DNA of 64,000 bases from DATHZQ01 sp965216945 (GTDB taxonomy: Bacteria; Actinomycetota; Acidimicrobiia; Spongiisociales; UBA5794). Shown here one piece after another: positions 36,919 through 46,207 of this stretch. The translations under genes and the position numbers were made by a program. Position 1 is the first letter of the stretch, and every line of letters begins with the position of its first letter. The stretch covers positions 2,418,001 to 2,482,000 of the forward strand of contig CBDCGU010000003.1 of the NCBI GenBank assembly GCA_965216945.1, in the 5' to 3' direction. Under the pieces are notes generated by a model. The model did no database searches, was not told the origin of the DNA, and saw nothing but the letters and a program-made list of their open reading frames with translations.

Positions 36919-37074
36919 ATGTCGGTGGTGGGCTCTGTTGTAGGCACGGCATTGGCGATCGCGCTCGGTGCCCTTGGTTGGAGCCTGTCGTCGGATGCGC
37001 GGCGCCACACCGAGCAGCGGCGGTTCGATCGGGAGTTCGAGCGCATCGTGCGCCAGCTCGACGGAACCCGGTGA
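36919..37074 (+). CDS. Small membrane-anchored protein, 51 residues
   Basis: Frame MSVVGSVVGTALAIALGALG, then WSLSSDARRHTEQRR and a charged helix ending RQLDGTR. One hydrophobic helix of about 20 residues is followed by a basic then mixed amphipathic tail, a common micropeptide layout. An AT-rich stretch with TTTTTGCGA and TACGTT directly precedes the ATG, so the mRNA may be leaderless. It ends 4 bp before the acyl-CoA dehydrogenase stop on the other strand. Unknown function. Confidence 0.5.
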   Translation: MSVVGSVVGTALAIALGALGWSLSSDARRHTEQRRFDREFERIVRQLDGTR

Positions 37075-37078
37075 CGCG

Positions 37079-38239
37079 TCAGATTCCCAGTTGGCGGGCT
37101 GCCAGGTCGCGCATGATCTCCTCTGATCCACCGCCGATGGCGTTGACACGCACCTCCCGGTAGATCCGCTCCACCGGGTTGCCACGAAGGTAGCTGGCGC
37201 CGCCGAGAACCTGGGCGGCTTCCCGGGCGCAGAGCTCCATGGTGAGGCTGGCCTGAACCTTGCATTCGGCCAGTTCCGCCACCGGCTTGTCGCCCTGGGA
37301 GACGCGCCACGCAAGCTGTTCCATCCACGCTCTCGTGGCGTTGATGGTGCGGTCCATCTCGACGAGCTTGTGCCGGATCACCTGGTGATCGCCGAGCCGG
37401 CGACCGAACGTCTCCCGCTCCCGCGCCCATCTGAGCGCCTCGTCGAAACACACCCGAGAGGCTCCGACCATGCCGGCGATCATGAAGAGCCGCTCGTAGT
37501 TGAAGTTCTCCATGATGATGCGGAAGCCTGCGTTCTCGGTGCCGAGCAGGTACTTCGCCGGCACCCGGCAGTTGTCGAAGTACAACGTTGCGGTGTCCGA
37601 GCACCACCATCCCATCTTGGTGAGCGGCGTGGCGGAGAAGCCGTCAGCCGTGGCCGGGACGACGAGCAGCGAGACTCCCGCCGGGCCCGGCCCGCCCGTG
37701 CGCACGGCCGTCGTGATGTAGTCGGCGCGGAGCCCCGACGTGATGAACGTCTTCTGCCCGGTGACGACGAAGTGATCGCCGTCCCTCACCGCCCTCGTCT
37801 CGAGATTGGCGACGTCGGACCCACCACTCGGCTCCGTGATCGCCAGGGCACAGACGAGGTCGCCCGCGAGCATGCCGGGGAGGATCTCCGCCTTCACCTC
37901 GTCGGTTCCGGCGCGGTTGATGGGTGGCCCTCCGATGTAGTTGGAGAACAACGACGCCCCGATTCCGCCTGCGCCGCTCCTGGCGATCTCCTCGGACAGG
38001 ATGCAGAGCAGGATCGGGTCGTGGCTGCCCATGCCGCCGAATTCGGTGTCGAAGCCGATACCGAACATTCCGAGTTCGCCGGCCTTGCGATACAGCTCAC
38101 GGGGGAACTCGCCGGCCTCGTCCCATTCGTTGGCGAAGGGTGTGATCTCGGTGGCGACGAACTCGCGGATCGTATGACGAAAGAGACCGTGCTCCTCGGT
38201 GTAGATCGGGAGGGTCGTCGTCGAGCTCGTCTCGGCCAT
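37079..38239 (-). CDS. Acyl-CoA dehydrogenase (isovaleryl-CoA type likely)
   Basis: A 386-residue flavoprotein introducing a double bond into an acyl-CoA. ALAITEPSGGSDVANLETRA and FVVTGQKTFITSG are the FAD and substrate motifs, ERETFGRRLGDHQVIRHKL the central helix, and YREVRVNAIGGGSEEIMRDL the C-terminal signature. It is divergent from the carboxylase beta gene (90-bp gap), the arrangement expected for isovaleryl-CoA dehydrogenase of leucine breakdown. The position of the catalytic Glu was not settled, so the exact acyl specificity is an inference. Confidence 0.9.
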   Translation of the reverse strand: MAETSSTTTLPIYTEEHGLFRHTIREFVATEITPFANEWDEAGEFPRELYRKAGELGMFGIGFDTEFGGMGSHDPILLCILSEEIARSGAGGIGASLFSNYIGGPPINRAGTDEVKAEILPGMLAGDLVCALAITEPSGGSDVANLETRAVRDGDHFVVTGQKTFITSGLRADYITTAVRTGGPGPAGVSLLVVPATADGFSATPLTKMGWWCSDTATLYFDNCRVPAKYLLGTENAGFRIIMENFNYERLFMIAGMVGASRVCFDEALRWARERETFGRRLGDHQVIRHKLVEMDRTINATRAWMEQLAWRVSQGDKPVAELAECKVQASLTMELCAREAAQVLGGASYLRGNPVERIYREVRVNAIGGGSEEIMRDLAARQLGI

Positions 38240-38329
38240 GGGCCGAATGTAGTGGGCGCAGCCGGCGAGCGGTCGGGGGCGGGGCACTAGGTTGCTCGCG
38301 ACCGAACCGTCCGTTACCGGGGGACCCTG

Positions 38330-39937
38330 GTGAGCTCGATAGGCACAGCGTTGCGCAGCAGGCTGGACACCGGCTCCGCCGAGTACCAGGCGAACCTCGC
38401 AGCCATGCAGGCGCTGTGGGACGAGGTCGCCGCCCAGCTCGCCCTGGTGCCGGGAATCGGCGGGCAGCGCTACGTGGACCGCCACCGCCGCCGTGGCAAG
38501 CTGTTGGTGCGTGAGCGGATCGAGATCCTCGTCGATGCCGACACTCCGTTTCTCGAGCTGAGCCCTCTGGCCGGCTGGGGCACTCAGGATCCGATCGGGG
38601 TGGGTGTCGTGACCGGCATCGGCGTCGTCGAGGGCGTGGAATGCGCCATCACCGGATCCGACATGACCTACAAGGGGGGATCGGCGAACCCGACCACGCT
38701 CACCAAGACCCTGCGCTTCTTCGACATCGCCAGGCAGAACCGGCTGCCGGTGATCGTGCTCAGTGAGTCGGCCGGTGCCGATCTGCCCCGCCAGGCGGAC
38801 ATCTTCGTTCGTGGCGGCCAGCAGTTCCGCAACCTCACCCAGCTCTCCAAGTTGGGTATCCCCTCGATCACCGTCGCATTCGGACCGAACACTGCCGGCG
38901 GCGCCTACGTCCCCGGGATGTCCGACTACTCGGTGTTCGTCAGGGAGCGAGGCACGGCGTATCTCGGAGGGCCGCCCCTCGTGAAGATGGCGATCGACGA
39001 GGTCGTGGACGAGGAGGCACTCGGCGGGGCCGAGATGCACTCGCGGACGAGCGGGTTGTCCGACTACCTGGCCGTCGATGAGATGGATGCGCTCCGCATC
39101 ACCAGGCAGATCGTGCGCCACCTCCGCTGGCGCAAACTGGGGCCCGGCCCCAGCGAGCAAGGCGATCCGCCGCTCTACGACCCCGCCGAGCTGCTGGGCT
39201 GCGCCTCGGCCGATGTGCGCATCCCGTTCGACATTCGTGAGGTCTACGCCCGCCTGCTCGACGGGTCCCGATTCGAGGAGTTCAAGCCGCTGTTCGGAGC
39301 ACAGCTCGTGTGTGGCTGGGGATCGATCCACGGTTTCCCCGTCGGCCTTCTCGGCAACAACGGGATTCTGTTCTCCGAGGAGGCGAAGAAGGCAGCCCAA
39401 TTCATCCAGTTGTGCAACCGGACCGACACGCCGCTGGTGTTCTTGCACAACATCACCGGCTTCATGGTCGGCTCGAAGGCGGAGCAGGGCGGGATCATCG
39501 TCAACGGGGCCAAGATGATCAACGCCGTCTCCAACTCCACCGTGCCGCATTTCAACCTGATGGTGGGGGCCAGCTACGGGGCGGGAAACTACGGCATGGC
39601 GGGCAACGCGTATGACCCCCGCTTCATCTTCTCGTGGCCCAACCACAGGATCGCGGTGATGGGGGGCAAGCAGCTCGCCGGGGTCATGGAGATCATCTCC
39701 CGCAACTCCGCAGCCAAACGCGGACTGGAGATCGAGGAGGCCGCGCTGACCGCCCAGACGGCGATGTTGGAGACGCAGATCGACAACGAGTCGACGGCGC
39801 TGTTTGCAACCGGCCGCGTGTGGGACGACGGCATCATCCACCCGGGCGACTCCCGCACCGTGCTGGGCATGGCGCTGTCCGCCGCACACAGCAACCTCGT
39901 ACGTGGCGCGACCGAGTTCGGCGTATGGAGGCACTGA
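38330..39937 (+). CDS. Acyl-CoA carboxylase beta subunit (methylcrotonyl-CoA type likely)
   Basis: A 535-residue carboxyltransferase subunit. MTYKGGSANPTTLTKTLRF, RLPVIVLSESAGADLPRQAD, PNTAGGAYVPGMSDYSVFV and the C-terminal SYGAGNYGMAGNAYDPRFIF with RIAVMGGKQLAGVM are the two crotonase-fold halves. The last segments are typical of 3-methylcrotonyl-CoA carboxylase rather than acetyl- or propionyl-CoA enzymes. It joins carboxybiotin to the acyl-CoA. The GTG start follows an ACCGGGGGA stretch. Its stop overlaps the alpha subunit start (TGATG). Confidence 0.93.
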   Translation: MSSIGTALRSRLDTGSAEYQANLAAMQALWDEVAAQLALVPGIGGQRYVDRHRRRGKLLVRERIEILVDADTPFLELSPLAGWGTQDPIGVGVVTGIGVVEGVECAITGSDMTYKGGSANPTTLTKTLRFFDIARQNRLPVIVLSESAGADLPRQADIFVRGGQQFRNLTQLSKLGIPSITVAFGPNTAGGAYVPGMSDYSVFVRERGTAYLGGPPLVKMAIDEVVDEEALGGAEMHSRTSGLSDYLAVDEMDALRITRQIVRHLRWRKLGPGPSEQGDPPLYDPAELLGCASADVRIPFDIREVYARLLDGSRFEEFKPLFGAQLVCGWGSIHGFPVGLLGNNGILFSEEAKKAAQFIQLCNRTDTPLVFLHNITGFMVGSKAEQGGIIVNGAKMINAVSNSTVPHFNLMVGASYGAGNYGMAGNAYDPRFIFSWPNHRIAVMGGKQLAGVMEIISRNSAAKRGLEIEEAALTAQTAMLETQIDNESTALFATGRVWDDGIIHPGDSRTVLGMALSAAHSNLVRGATEFGVWRH

Positions 39938-41937
39938 TGAGCCGGCGCCTGCGCAAGCTGCTGATCGCAAACCGTGGCGAGATCGCCGTCCGTGTCGCCG
40001 CCACCGCTCACCGCATGGGCCTCGGGACGGTTGGCTTGTATGCGGAGCCCGATGCCAATGCCCCCCACGTCGATGCGGTCGATCGGGCTGTCGCTCTCGG
40101 GGGAGCGACCCCCGCCGATTCGTATCTGCGCACCGACGCCGTGCTGAAGGCCGCATTGGAGAACGGGTGTGACGCCGTCCATCCGGGCTACGGGTTCCTC
40201 GCCGAGAACCCGGATTTCGCCCAACAGGTGGTCGATGCCGGGCTCGTGTGGGTCGGCCCGAGCCCGCAACAGATCGCATCTCTGGGCGACAAGATACGCG
40301 CCAAACAGATCGCAGCCGAGGCAGGGGTTCCCACGGCCTCCGCCGTGCGCGTGACGCCGGGAGAGCCGGCTCCGGACGTTGCCCTGCCGATCCTGGTGAA
40401 AGCGGCTGCCGGTGGTGGGGGGCGCGGCATGCGGGTGGTGCGCACCCGCCACGACCTGGAGGATGCCGTCGAAGCGGCATCTCGCGAAGCGGCGTCCGCA
40501 TTCGGCGACGGGACGGTGTTCCTGGAGCCGTTCATCGAGAAGGGTCGCCACGTCGAGGTGCAGATCATGGGAGACCGCCACGGCTCGGTGATCCACCTGG
40601 GAGACCGGGAGTGCTCGATTCAGCGGCGCAACCAGAAGATCCTGGAGGAGGCGCCCTCCGCGGGCATCACTGCAGAGACGCGGCAGGCGCTGTTGAACGG
40701 TGCGGTGGCGCTGGCCAAGCACGTCGGGTATGACAATGCCGGCACGGTTGAGTTTCTCGTCGCGGCAGATGGCACGGTCAGCTTCCTCGAGGTGAACGCA
40801 CGGCTCCAGGTGGAGCATCCGGTCACCGAGGCGGTGACCGGTCTCGATCTCGTCGAGTTGCAGTTGAAGATCGCGGCTGGCGAGCCCCTTCCGGTGACGC
40901 AGGATGACGTGACGTTCGCCGGACACGCCATCGAGGTGCGGCTCGTGGCCGAGGACCCCGCAGCCGGCTGGCTGCCTTCCACCGGCCGAATCGAGCGCTT
41001 CGACATCGGTGGCGGCGTCCGCGTCGACAGCGGCGTGCGGGCCGGCACGACGATCACCCCTGACTACGACTCGCTGGTTGCGAAGGTGATCGCGCACGCC
41101 CCGACCCGCGGAGAAGCAGCGGCGCGCCTCGCCAGGTCGCTGCGCACCGCAGCCATCGTCGGCCCGCGGACCAATGTGGCGAGCCTGGTGGCGGTGCTGG
41201 AGGACGAGCACTTTGCAGCCGCCGAGACGCCAACCTCCTATCTGGACGACCATCCCGATGTCGTGGCGGCAACGGGTCCCGAAGGCGACGACCGGGTGGC
41301 GCTCCTGCTGGGCGCCGTCTTCGCCGCCGAGCAGGCGTCTCGGTCTGCCGATCCCGCGACGGGATTCGCTCCTTCTGGCTGGCGCAACCTGCGCACCACC
41401 GGTCAGCGGCAGCTCTGGCAGCTCGGCGACGAGGAGCTGCACGTCGAGTACGTGATGCGTGGGTCCGGGGCGGCACTCGTGATGCTGGGCGTCCCACCGG
41501 CGCCCGGGGATGACGGAAGCCTGCCCGAGGATGCACGTCGCCGCATCGATGTGCGTCTGCTCGATCGCTCATCCGATCGTCAGGTGGTGGAGCTCGATGG
41601 CGTGCGCCACGTCGTGACGGTCTCGACCCACGGATCCGCCGTGCACACCGCCAGCCGCGCCGGGTCGTTGACGTGGACGCGCAGGCCCCGTTTCGAGGTG
41701 CACGACACGGACGAGGCCGGCAGCGGACCGGTGTGCCCTCTCCCCGGCACGGTGATCGCCGTGTACGTCGATCCCGGTCAATCCGTCGGCGCGGGCGATG
41801 TGCTGATGGTGGTCGAGGCGATGAAGATGGAGCACAAGATCACGACGGTGGCTGCGGCGACCGTGGCTGAGGTGCGCTACGCGGTCGGCGACCGGGTCGA
41901 CGCCGGCGATCTGCTCGTCAGGCTCGATAGCGAGTGA
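39937..41937 (+). CDS. Acyl-CoA carboxylase alpha subunit (biotin carboxylase-BCCP)
   Basis: A 666-residue biotin-dependent subunit. Residues 1-445 are biotin carboxylase (KLLIANRGEIAVRV, HPGYGFLAENPDFA, KAAAGGGGRGMRVV, FLEVNARLQVEHPVTE). About residues 460-580 are the linker domain and about 595-665 the biotinyl domain with EAMKMEH carrying the biotin lysine. With the beta subunit it forms a methylcrotonyl-CoA carboxylase-type enzyme of leucine breakdown. The start ATG shares a base with the beta stop codon, so the pair is translationally coupled. Confidence 0.95.
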   Translation: MSRRLRKLLIANRGEIAVRVAATAHRMGLGTVGLYAEPDANAPHVDAVDRAVALGGATPADSYLRTDAVLKAALENGCDAVHPGYGFLAENPDFAQQVVDAGLVWVGPSPQQIASLGDKIRAKQIAAEAGVPTASAVRVTPGEPAPDVALPILVKAAAGGGGRGMRVVRTRHDLEDAVEAASREAASAFGDGTVFLEPFIEKGRHVEVQIMGDRHGSVIHLGDRECSIQRRNQKILEEAPSAGITAETRQALLNGAVALAKHVGYDNAGTVEFLVAADGTVSFLEVNARLQVEHPVTEAVTGLDLVELQLKIAAGEPLPVTQDDVTFAGHAIEVRLVAEDPAAGWLPSTGRIERFDIGGGVRVDSGVRAGTTITPDYDSLVAKVIAHAPTRGEAAARLARSLRTAAIVGPRTNVASLVAVLEDEHFAAAETPTSYLDDHPDVVAATGPEGDDRVALLLGAVFAAEQASRSADPATGFAPSGWRNLRTTGQRQLWQLGDEELHVEYVMRGSGAALVMLGVPPAPGDDGSLPEDARRRIDVRLLDRSSDRQVVELDGVRHVVTVSTHGSAVHTASRAGSLTWTRRPRFEVHDTDEAGSGPVCPLPGTVIAVYVDPGQSVGAGDVLMVVEAMKMEHKITTVAAATVAEVRYAVGDRVDAGDLLVRLDSE

Positions 41938-42010
41938 GCGGAAGCGGGGCCGTCGCAGTCCCCGATCGGTACGTTGGGGGAGACCCGCTGCGTCGAGCCA
42001 GGAGGCCCGC

Positions 42011-42316
42011 ATGAACACGATCGTCGTCCGCTACCGCCCCAAGCTCGAGCGCGCCGACGAGAACCAGCGGCTCGTCGAAGCCGTCTTCTCCGAGCTGCGT
42101 GAGTCGAGCCCCGAAGGGCTCAGGTACGCCACCTTCCGTCTCGATGATGGCACGTTCGTCCATATCGCAGAGGTCTCGACAGACCCCAATCCCCTCGGGA
42201 GCGTCGCGGCCTTTGCCGAGTTCCAGGAGGGTATCGCCGAGCGCTGTGAGCCGGGGGAAGCGCCCAATGCCCAACCCGCCAGCTTGATCGGGAACTACGG
42301 CCTCCTCGCCGAGTGA
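42011..42316 (+). CDS. Small conserved hypothetical protein
   Basis: A 101-residue protein beginning NTIVVRYRPKLERADENQRL, with a beta-alpha-beta-beta alternation and the segment LRYATFRLDDGTFVHIAEVS. This looks like a dimeric alpha+beta barrel, the fold of small monooxygenase-like proteins, but no catalytic residue can be named. An AGGAGG lies just upstream of the ATG. It follows the carboxylase alpha gene by 73 bp and converges with otsB. Confidence 0.7.
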   Translation: MNTIVVRYRPKLERADENQRLVEAVFSELRESSPEGLRYATFRLDDGTFVHIAEVSTDPNPLGSVAAFAEFQEGIAERCEPGEAPNAQPASLIGNYGLLAE

Positions 42317-42342
42317 GGGAACAGGGCACTCACCGGCTCCGG

Positions 42343-43086
42343 TCAGGCCGAGCGCAGTGTGGCCAGAGTCGCCAGGACGGCGGCGACATCTCCTTGCGTG
42401 GGGATCCGGTGCGACGCTTGCGTGGGTCCGGGACCGACCTTGATGCCGACGTCGTCCGGGCCGAGGATCGCAAAGGCATCCTCGTCCGTGACGTCATCGC
42501 CGAGGAACACGACGGCGTCGACCTCGAGCGCACGACGGAGACGCCTCAGGGCGATGCCCTTGTCGACGTCGGTCAAGCTCAGCTCGACGATCTTCTTGCC
42601 TTCCATGACGCGAATACGGGGCCGGGCGGCAGGTCCGGTGAGGACGCTGCGAGCGGCGTCGTCCTGCTGGTGACCGGCGACGTCGCGATAGTGAAACACG
42701 ACACCGGCCGGCTTGATCTCGACGCGGCTGCCGGGAAACCGGGTGGCGATGCGGGCCATCTCGTCGGCAATGCCGTCCCGCAGTGCCTCTCGAGAGCCGG
42801 AGAGCACTCGATCGGCGGTGGCCTCGGCTCCGTGACTGCCGAGCAAGACCACACCCTCGGGCTCCCCGGACAGCCGGCGCAGATCGGCCAGGGTGCGCCC
42901 CGAGATGAGTGCGACGTGAGTGTCAGGAGCGGTGGCGAGGTGTGTGAGCGACGTGATGGCGCCCCGGTCGGGGAGCGCACTGTCCGGATCCGAGACGATC
43001 GGCGCCAGGACCCCGTCGTAGTCGGACGCCACCAGCAACGATCGGGATCGGGCGATCTCGCGCAGCGCCGCGTCGAGGCCGGTCAC
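42343..43086 (-). CDS. otsB: Trehalose-6-phosphate phosphatase
   Basis: A HAD-superfamily phosphatase of about 247 residues that removes phosphate from trehalose 6-phosphate. HAD motif I is LVASDYDGVLAPI (two Asp), motif II ALISGRTL, then LLGSHGAE, motif III Lys in VDKGIALRRL, and motif IV VFLGDDVTDEDAF. The GTG at 43086 is preferred because the longer frame to GTG 43182 adds a Cys/Arg/Pro-rich stretch unlike the family. It lies directly downstream of otsA on the same strand. Confidence 0.92.
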   Translation of the reverse strand: MTGLDAALREIARSRSLLVASDYDGVLAPIVSDPDSALPDRGAITSLTHLATAPDTHVALISGRTLADLRRLSGEPEGVVLLGSHGAEATADRVLSGSREALRDGIADEMARIATRFPGSRVEIKPAGVVFHYRDVAGHQQDDAARSVLTGPAARPRIRVMEGKKIVELSLTDVDKGIALRRLRRALEVDAVVFLGDDVTDEDAFAILGPDDVGIKVGPGPTQASHRIPTQGDVAAVLATLATLRSA

Positions 43087-43186
43087 GACTGGGAGGGTGC
43101 TGAACAGCGCCGGTCGGGACCCGAACCGGTGCGGCCGGTGACTCGCGCACATCCGACCACCGCACCCAGCAGTCCGGTCCACGGTG

Positions 43187-44563
43187 TCATGGTCGGTGCC
43201 CTCCTAGTGCATCCAGGCACTCGTCGGCCCATTGGTAGACGTCGTGGTTGCGAACGATGCGGCGCAGCGAGCGCATCCGCCGCCGCATCGGACGAGGTTC
43301 CATGGCGACGGCACGTTCCAGCGTGTCGACGACGGCATCGATGTCGTGCGGGTTCACGAGCAACGCCGCTCGTAGCTGCTCGGCGGCGCCGGCGAACTCC
43401 GAGAGCACCAAGACGCCGGTGTCATCGGTGCGGGTGGCGACGTATTCCTTGGCGACCAGGTTCATGCCGTCTCGCAGCGGTGTGACCAGCATCACGTCGG
43501 CAGCGATGTAGAGGCGGATCAGCTCTTCGAGCGGCAGACTGCGGTACATGTATTGCACGGGCACGTAGTCGAGCTGCCCCAGCTGGCCGTTGACGTTCCC
43601 CACGACCTCCTCGATCTGGCTGCGCATACCCTGGTAGGCGGGTACGTTCTCCCGGCTCGGAACGGCCACCTGGAGGAACTGGTAGCGCTGGTCGGGGTGA
43701 CGTGCGACGAGGCCGGCGAATGCCTTGATACGGACGTCGATGCCCTTGGTGTAGTCGAGACGGTCGACTCCAAGGATCAACCGAGTGGGGTCTCCGAGCC
43801 GGGCCCGCAGTTCAGCAACCTCGGCGAGCGTTGAGGGGGCGCTTGCCATGGCGGCGAATTGATCGGCGTCGATCGCGATCGGTGCCACCTGGACGCGGAT
43901 GTGACGGCCACGAAAGTGCAGCTCCTGCGACGTGCCCGTTGCGTCGGTGAAACGGCGTGCGGCGCGGGTGAACGCCAGCGCACTCTGCCGGGTCTGGAAC
44001 GCGACGACGTCCGATCCGAGCAGCCCCTCCAAGATCTCACGCCGCCAGGGAAGCCGGGCGAACAGCTCCAGCGGAGGAAACGGGATGTGAAGGTAGAACC
44101 CGATGGCGAGATCCGGCCGCCGGTCGCGCATCATCCGCGGCACGAGCTGGAGCTGGTAGTCCTGCACCCACACGATCTCGTCGGGTCCGACGGTGCGCAG
44201 CGCGGCCTCCGCATAGAGCGTGTTCACCCGTTCATACGGCCGCCACCAATGCCGGTGGAACTCGGGGGTCACGAGAGCGTCGTGGTACAGGGGCCACAAC
44301 GTCCCGTTACAGAACCCTTCGTAGAAGCCTTCGAGCTGCTCGCGGGAGAGCCGCACCGGCACTTGGGCGATACCGGCGTGCTCGAACGGCTCGAGGTCCA
44401 GATCGGGAGCACCGGCCCAACCCACCCAGGCGCCCTCGCTCTCGCGCAGGATGGGCTCGAGGGCCCGCACCAGCCCGCCAGGGCTCATCGTCCACTGGCC
44501 GTTGGGGAGGCTGCTGACAGGCAGACGGTTGGCTACGACGACGATGCGGCGTCTGGTCGGCAT
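43187..44563 (-). CDS. otsA: Alpha,alpha-trehalose-phosphate synthase
   Basis: A 458-residue GT20 glycosyltransferase joining UDP- or GDP-glucose to glucose 6-phosphate. Motifs are VVANRLPVSSL at the N-terminus, WVGWAGAPDL, VWVQDYQLQLVPRMMRDRRP, ILGVDRLDYTKGIDVRIKAF and LVLSEFAGAAEQL with following NPHDIDA. All expected regions are present and the length is normal. otsB follows it, giving a complete OtsAB pathway next to the TreS route. Confidence 0.96.
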   Translation of the reverse strand: MPTRRRIVVVANRLPVSSLPNGQWTMSPGGLVRALEPILRESEGAWVGWAGAPDLDLEPFEHAGIAQVPVRLSREQLEGFYEGFCNGTLWPLYHDALVTPEFHRHWWRPYERVNTLYAEAALRTVGPDEIVWVQDYQLQLVPRMMRDRRPDLAIGFYLHIPFPPLELFARLPWRREILEGLLGSDVVAFQTRQSALAFTRAARRFTDATGTSQELHFRGRHIRVQVAPIAIDADQFAAMASAPSTLAEVAELRARLGDPTRLILGVDRLDYTKGIDVRIKAFAGLVARHPDQRYQFLQVAVPSRENVPAYQGMRSQIEEVVGNVNGQLGQLDYVPVQYMYRSLPLEELIRLYIAADVMLVTPLRDGMNLVAKEYVATRTDDTGVLVLSEFAGAAEQLRAALLVNPHDIDAVVDTLERAVAMEPRPMRRRMRSLRRIVRNHDVYQWADECLDALGGHRP

Positions 44564-44659
44564 TGCGCAGACCCTAACGATGCTGCGGTTGATGGCGAAT
44601 CGTCGTGTCGGGACGACCGGCCCTTCTGCCCTGCCGGCAGCGCCGAATAGGCTGATGTG

Positions 44660-45187
44660 ATGGATGTCGACCGTGCCGTCCCCGGCCTCCTCACCGGCAC
44701 CATCCGGACACGCCGCGTCGGCCGCTGGAGGTTCCCCGTCGAGGAGCTGACCGCCGATGGCCGCACCGTGGCTCAGCTTGGCCGCAACGGCTCGATCCGC
44801 ATCTTCTTCGGTCCGGGCCGCCGGGTGCGGCTGGAGGACGGCACGGAGTGGCGGATCAAGGCAGCTACGTCGTCACGGCACATCGTTCCTGTCATCCGCT
44901 CGTCGAAAGGGACCATTGCGATCTCGGGTCCGCTCCACGCCAAGCGGAGTTACGGCATCAACGGCAAGGACTTTGCCTACTACCTCATCCCGCTCGACCG
45001 CTCGGGGCTGCGACGGCCCGGCCAATGGGCGTTGCGGAGGCACGAGACCGAGGTCGCCCTCATCCATGATCGGTCCCACACCGTCGAGGCGGTGGAGCCC
45101 GTGCCGCTGGCGGCGATCCTCATGGCCTTCACGCTGATGACGCACGGCATCCCCGGGGAGGCGAACATGACGCCGCGCCGCGACTGA
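44660..45187 (+). CDS. Hypothetical protein, possible LURP-one/tubby-like fold
   Basis: A 175-residue protein, mainly beta-strands with many Arg: RVGRWRFPVEELTADGRTVA, GSIRIFFGPGRRVRLEDGTE, SSKGTIAISGPLHAKRSYGI. A C-terminal hydrophobic helix LAAILMAFTLMTHGI ends it. The repeating strand pattern ending in one helix recalls the tubby-like LURP-one family, but I do not recognise it with certainty. It is divergent from otsA and followed by a strong terminator. Confidence 0.65.
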   Translation: MDVDRAVPGLLTGTIRTRRVGRWRFPVEELTADGRTVAQLGRNGSIRIFFGPGRRVRLEDGTEWRIKAATSSRHIVPVIRSSKGTIAISGPLHAKRSYGINGKDFAYYLIPLDRSGLRRPGQWALRRHETEVALIHDRSHTVEAVEPVPLAAILMAFTLMTHGIPGEANMTPRRD

Positions 45188-45229
45188 TTGCCGGGCCCAC
45201 AACCCGTCCCCAGCCCCAGCCGACCGAGT

Positions 45230-45256
45230 CCCCGCCTGTCGGCGGGGCCTCTATTC
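45230..45256 (+). terminator. Intrinsic terminator after the 44660 gene
   Basis: CCCCGCC (45230-45236) and GGCGGGG (45241-45247) form a perfect 7-bp stem with a TGTC loop, followed by CCTCTATTCTC. It separates this gene from the adenosyltransferase gene that begins at 45267. Confidence 0.65.
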
Positions 45257-45266
45257 TCCGGCGGAG

Positions 45267-46118
45267 ATGTCGGTCCCCGTTTCGTTCCTCTCTGATTTCG
45301 GTCGCGTCGACGAGTTCGTCGGCGTCGTACATGGCGTGATCGCCCGTATTGCTCCCGATGTGCGTGTGATCGACATTGGTCACGATTTCCCCCGAGGTGA
45401 CGTGCGGGCTGGGGCGCTGGCTCTGCTGCGGGCCGTGCAATACATGCCCGAGGGCGTTGCGCTTGCGGTGGTCGACCCGGGTGTCGGCACGTCGAGGAGG
45501 GCGATCTGTGCGCGCACCCCGTGGGGCCACTTCATCGGTCCCGACAACGGGCTGATTGCGCCGGCGGTTGCGATGGTTGGAGGCGCCGACCGGATCGTCT
45601 CGATCGAGAATCCCGAGCTGCAACTGCCCGCCGAGGGGGCCACCTTCCACGGACGCGACCTCTTCGGCCCCGCTGCGGCAGTGATTGCATCGCGCCAGGC
45701 GACGATCGACGAGCTCGGCCCCGTGGTGGAAGCCGGCGGTGTCACGCCGCTCATGATCCCGCTCGTCGAGCACCGCGACGGTGCTGCGGTTGGCGAGGTG
45801 CTCTGGATCGACCACTTCGGCAATGCACAGACCAATGTGACACCCGCGGACCTGCAGATGCTCGGTGTGGCGGAAGGCGACGATCTGGTGCTACGAATCG
45901 GTGCGTCCGAGCACCGGTTGCGCTGGGTGGGCGTCTACGGGGACGTCGAGCCGGGGGAGGGACTCATCCACGTCGACTCGTATGGCCAGGTGGCCCTGGC
46001 GGTGCGTGGTGGCAGGGCGGACGAGGCGTTTCCGATCGCAGCCAACGTGGCACTCACTCTGTATCGCCCGTCGGGCGGCAACCGCATCGAGATTCATGGC
46101 GTGAATCCGGAGGTCTGA
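45267..46118 (+). CDS. SAM hydroxide adenosyltransferase (DUF62 family)
   Basis: A 283-residue protein of the chlorinase/fluorinase superfamily, whose common members hydrolyse S-adenosylmethionine to adenosine and methionine. VSFLSDFGRVDEFVGVVHGV, ALAVVDPGVGTSRRAI, FIGPDNGLIAPA and FHGRDLFGPAAAVIA are the conserved blocks, and VLWIDHFGNAQTNV lies in the C-terminal domain. I see no halogenase-type change that would argue for a fluorinase. Translation seems to start at ATG 45267, 20 bp after the upstream terminator stem. Confidence 0.92.
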   Translation: MSVPVSFLSDFGRVDEFVGVVHGVIARIAPDVRVIDIGHDFPRGDVRAGALALLRAVQYMPEGVALAVVDPGVGTSRRAICARTPWGHFIGPDNGLIAPAVAMVGGADRIVSIENPELQLPAEGATFHGRDLFGPAAAVIASRQATIDELGPVVEAGGVTPLMIPLVEHRDGAAVGEVLWIDHFGNAQTNVTPADLQMLGVAEGDDLVLRIGASEHRLRWVGVYGDVEPGEGLIHVDSYGQVALAVRGGRADEAFPIAANVALTLYRPSGGNRIEIHGVNPEV

Positions 46119-46189
46119 GCCTTGATGATGAAGGCAGCCAGGATGAGCACGAGGAGGCCCAGGATCACGGCTGCCGTGGTCGGTCGCAT
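46094..46189 (-). CDS. Single-helix membrane micropeptide, 31 residues
   Basis: MRPTTAAVILGLLVLILAAF followed by IIKAQTSGFTP: a short basic start, one uninterrupted hydrophobic helix and a short polar tail. It overlaps the 3' end of the adenosyltransferase gene by 25 bp on the other strand and is divergent from the glutaredoxin-like gene. No family recognised. The amino acid pattern is membrane-like throughout, hardly expected by chance over 31 codons, but there is no clear ribosome binding site. Confidence 0.45.
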   Translation of the reverse strand: MRPTTAAVILGLLVLILAAFIIKAQTSGFTP

Positions 46190-46207
46190 GCCGCGGACGA
46201 TAGTGCT

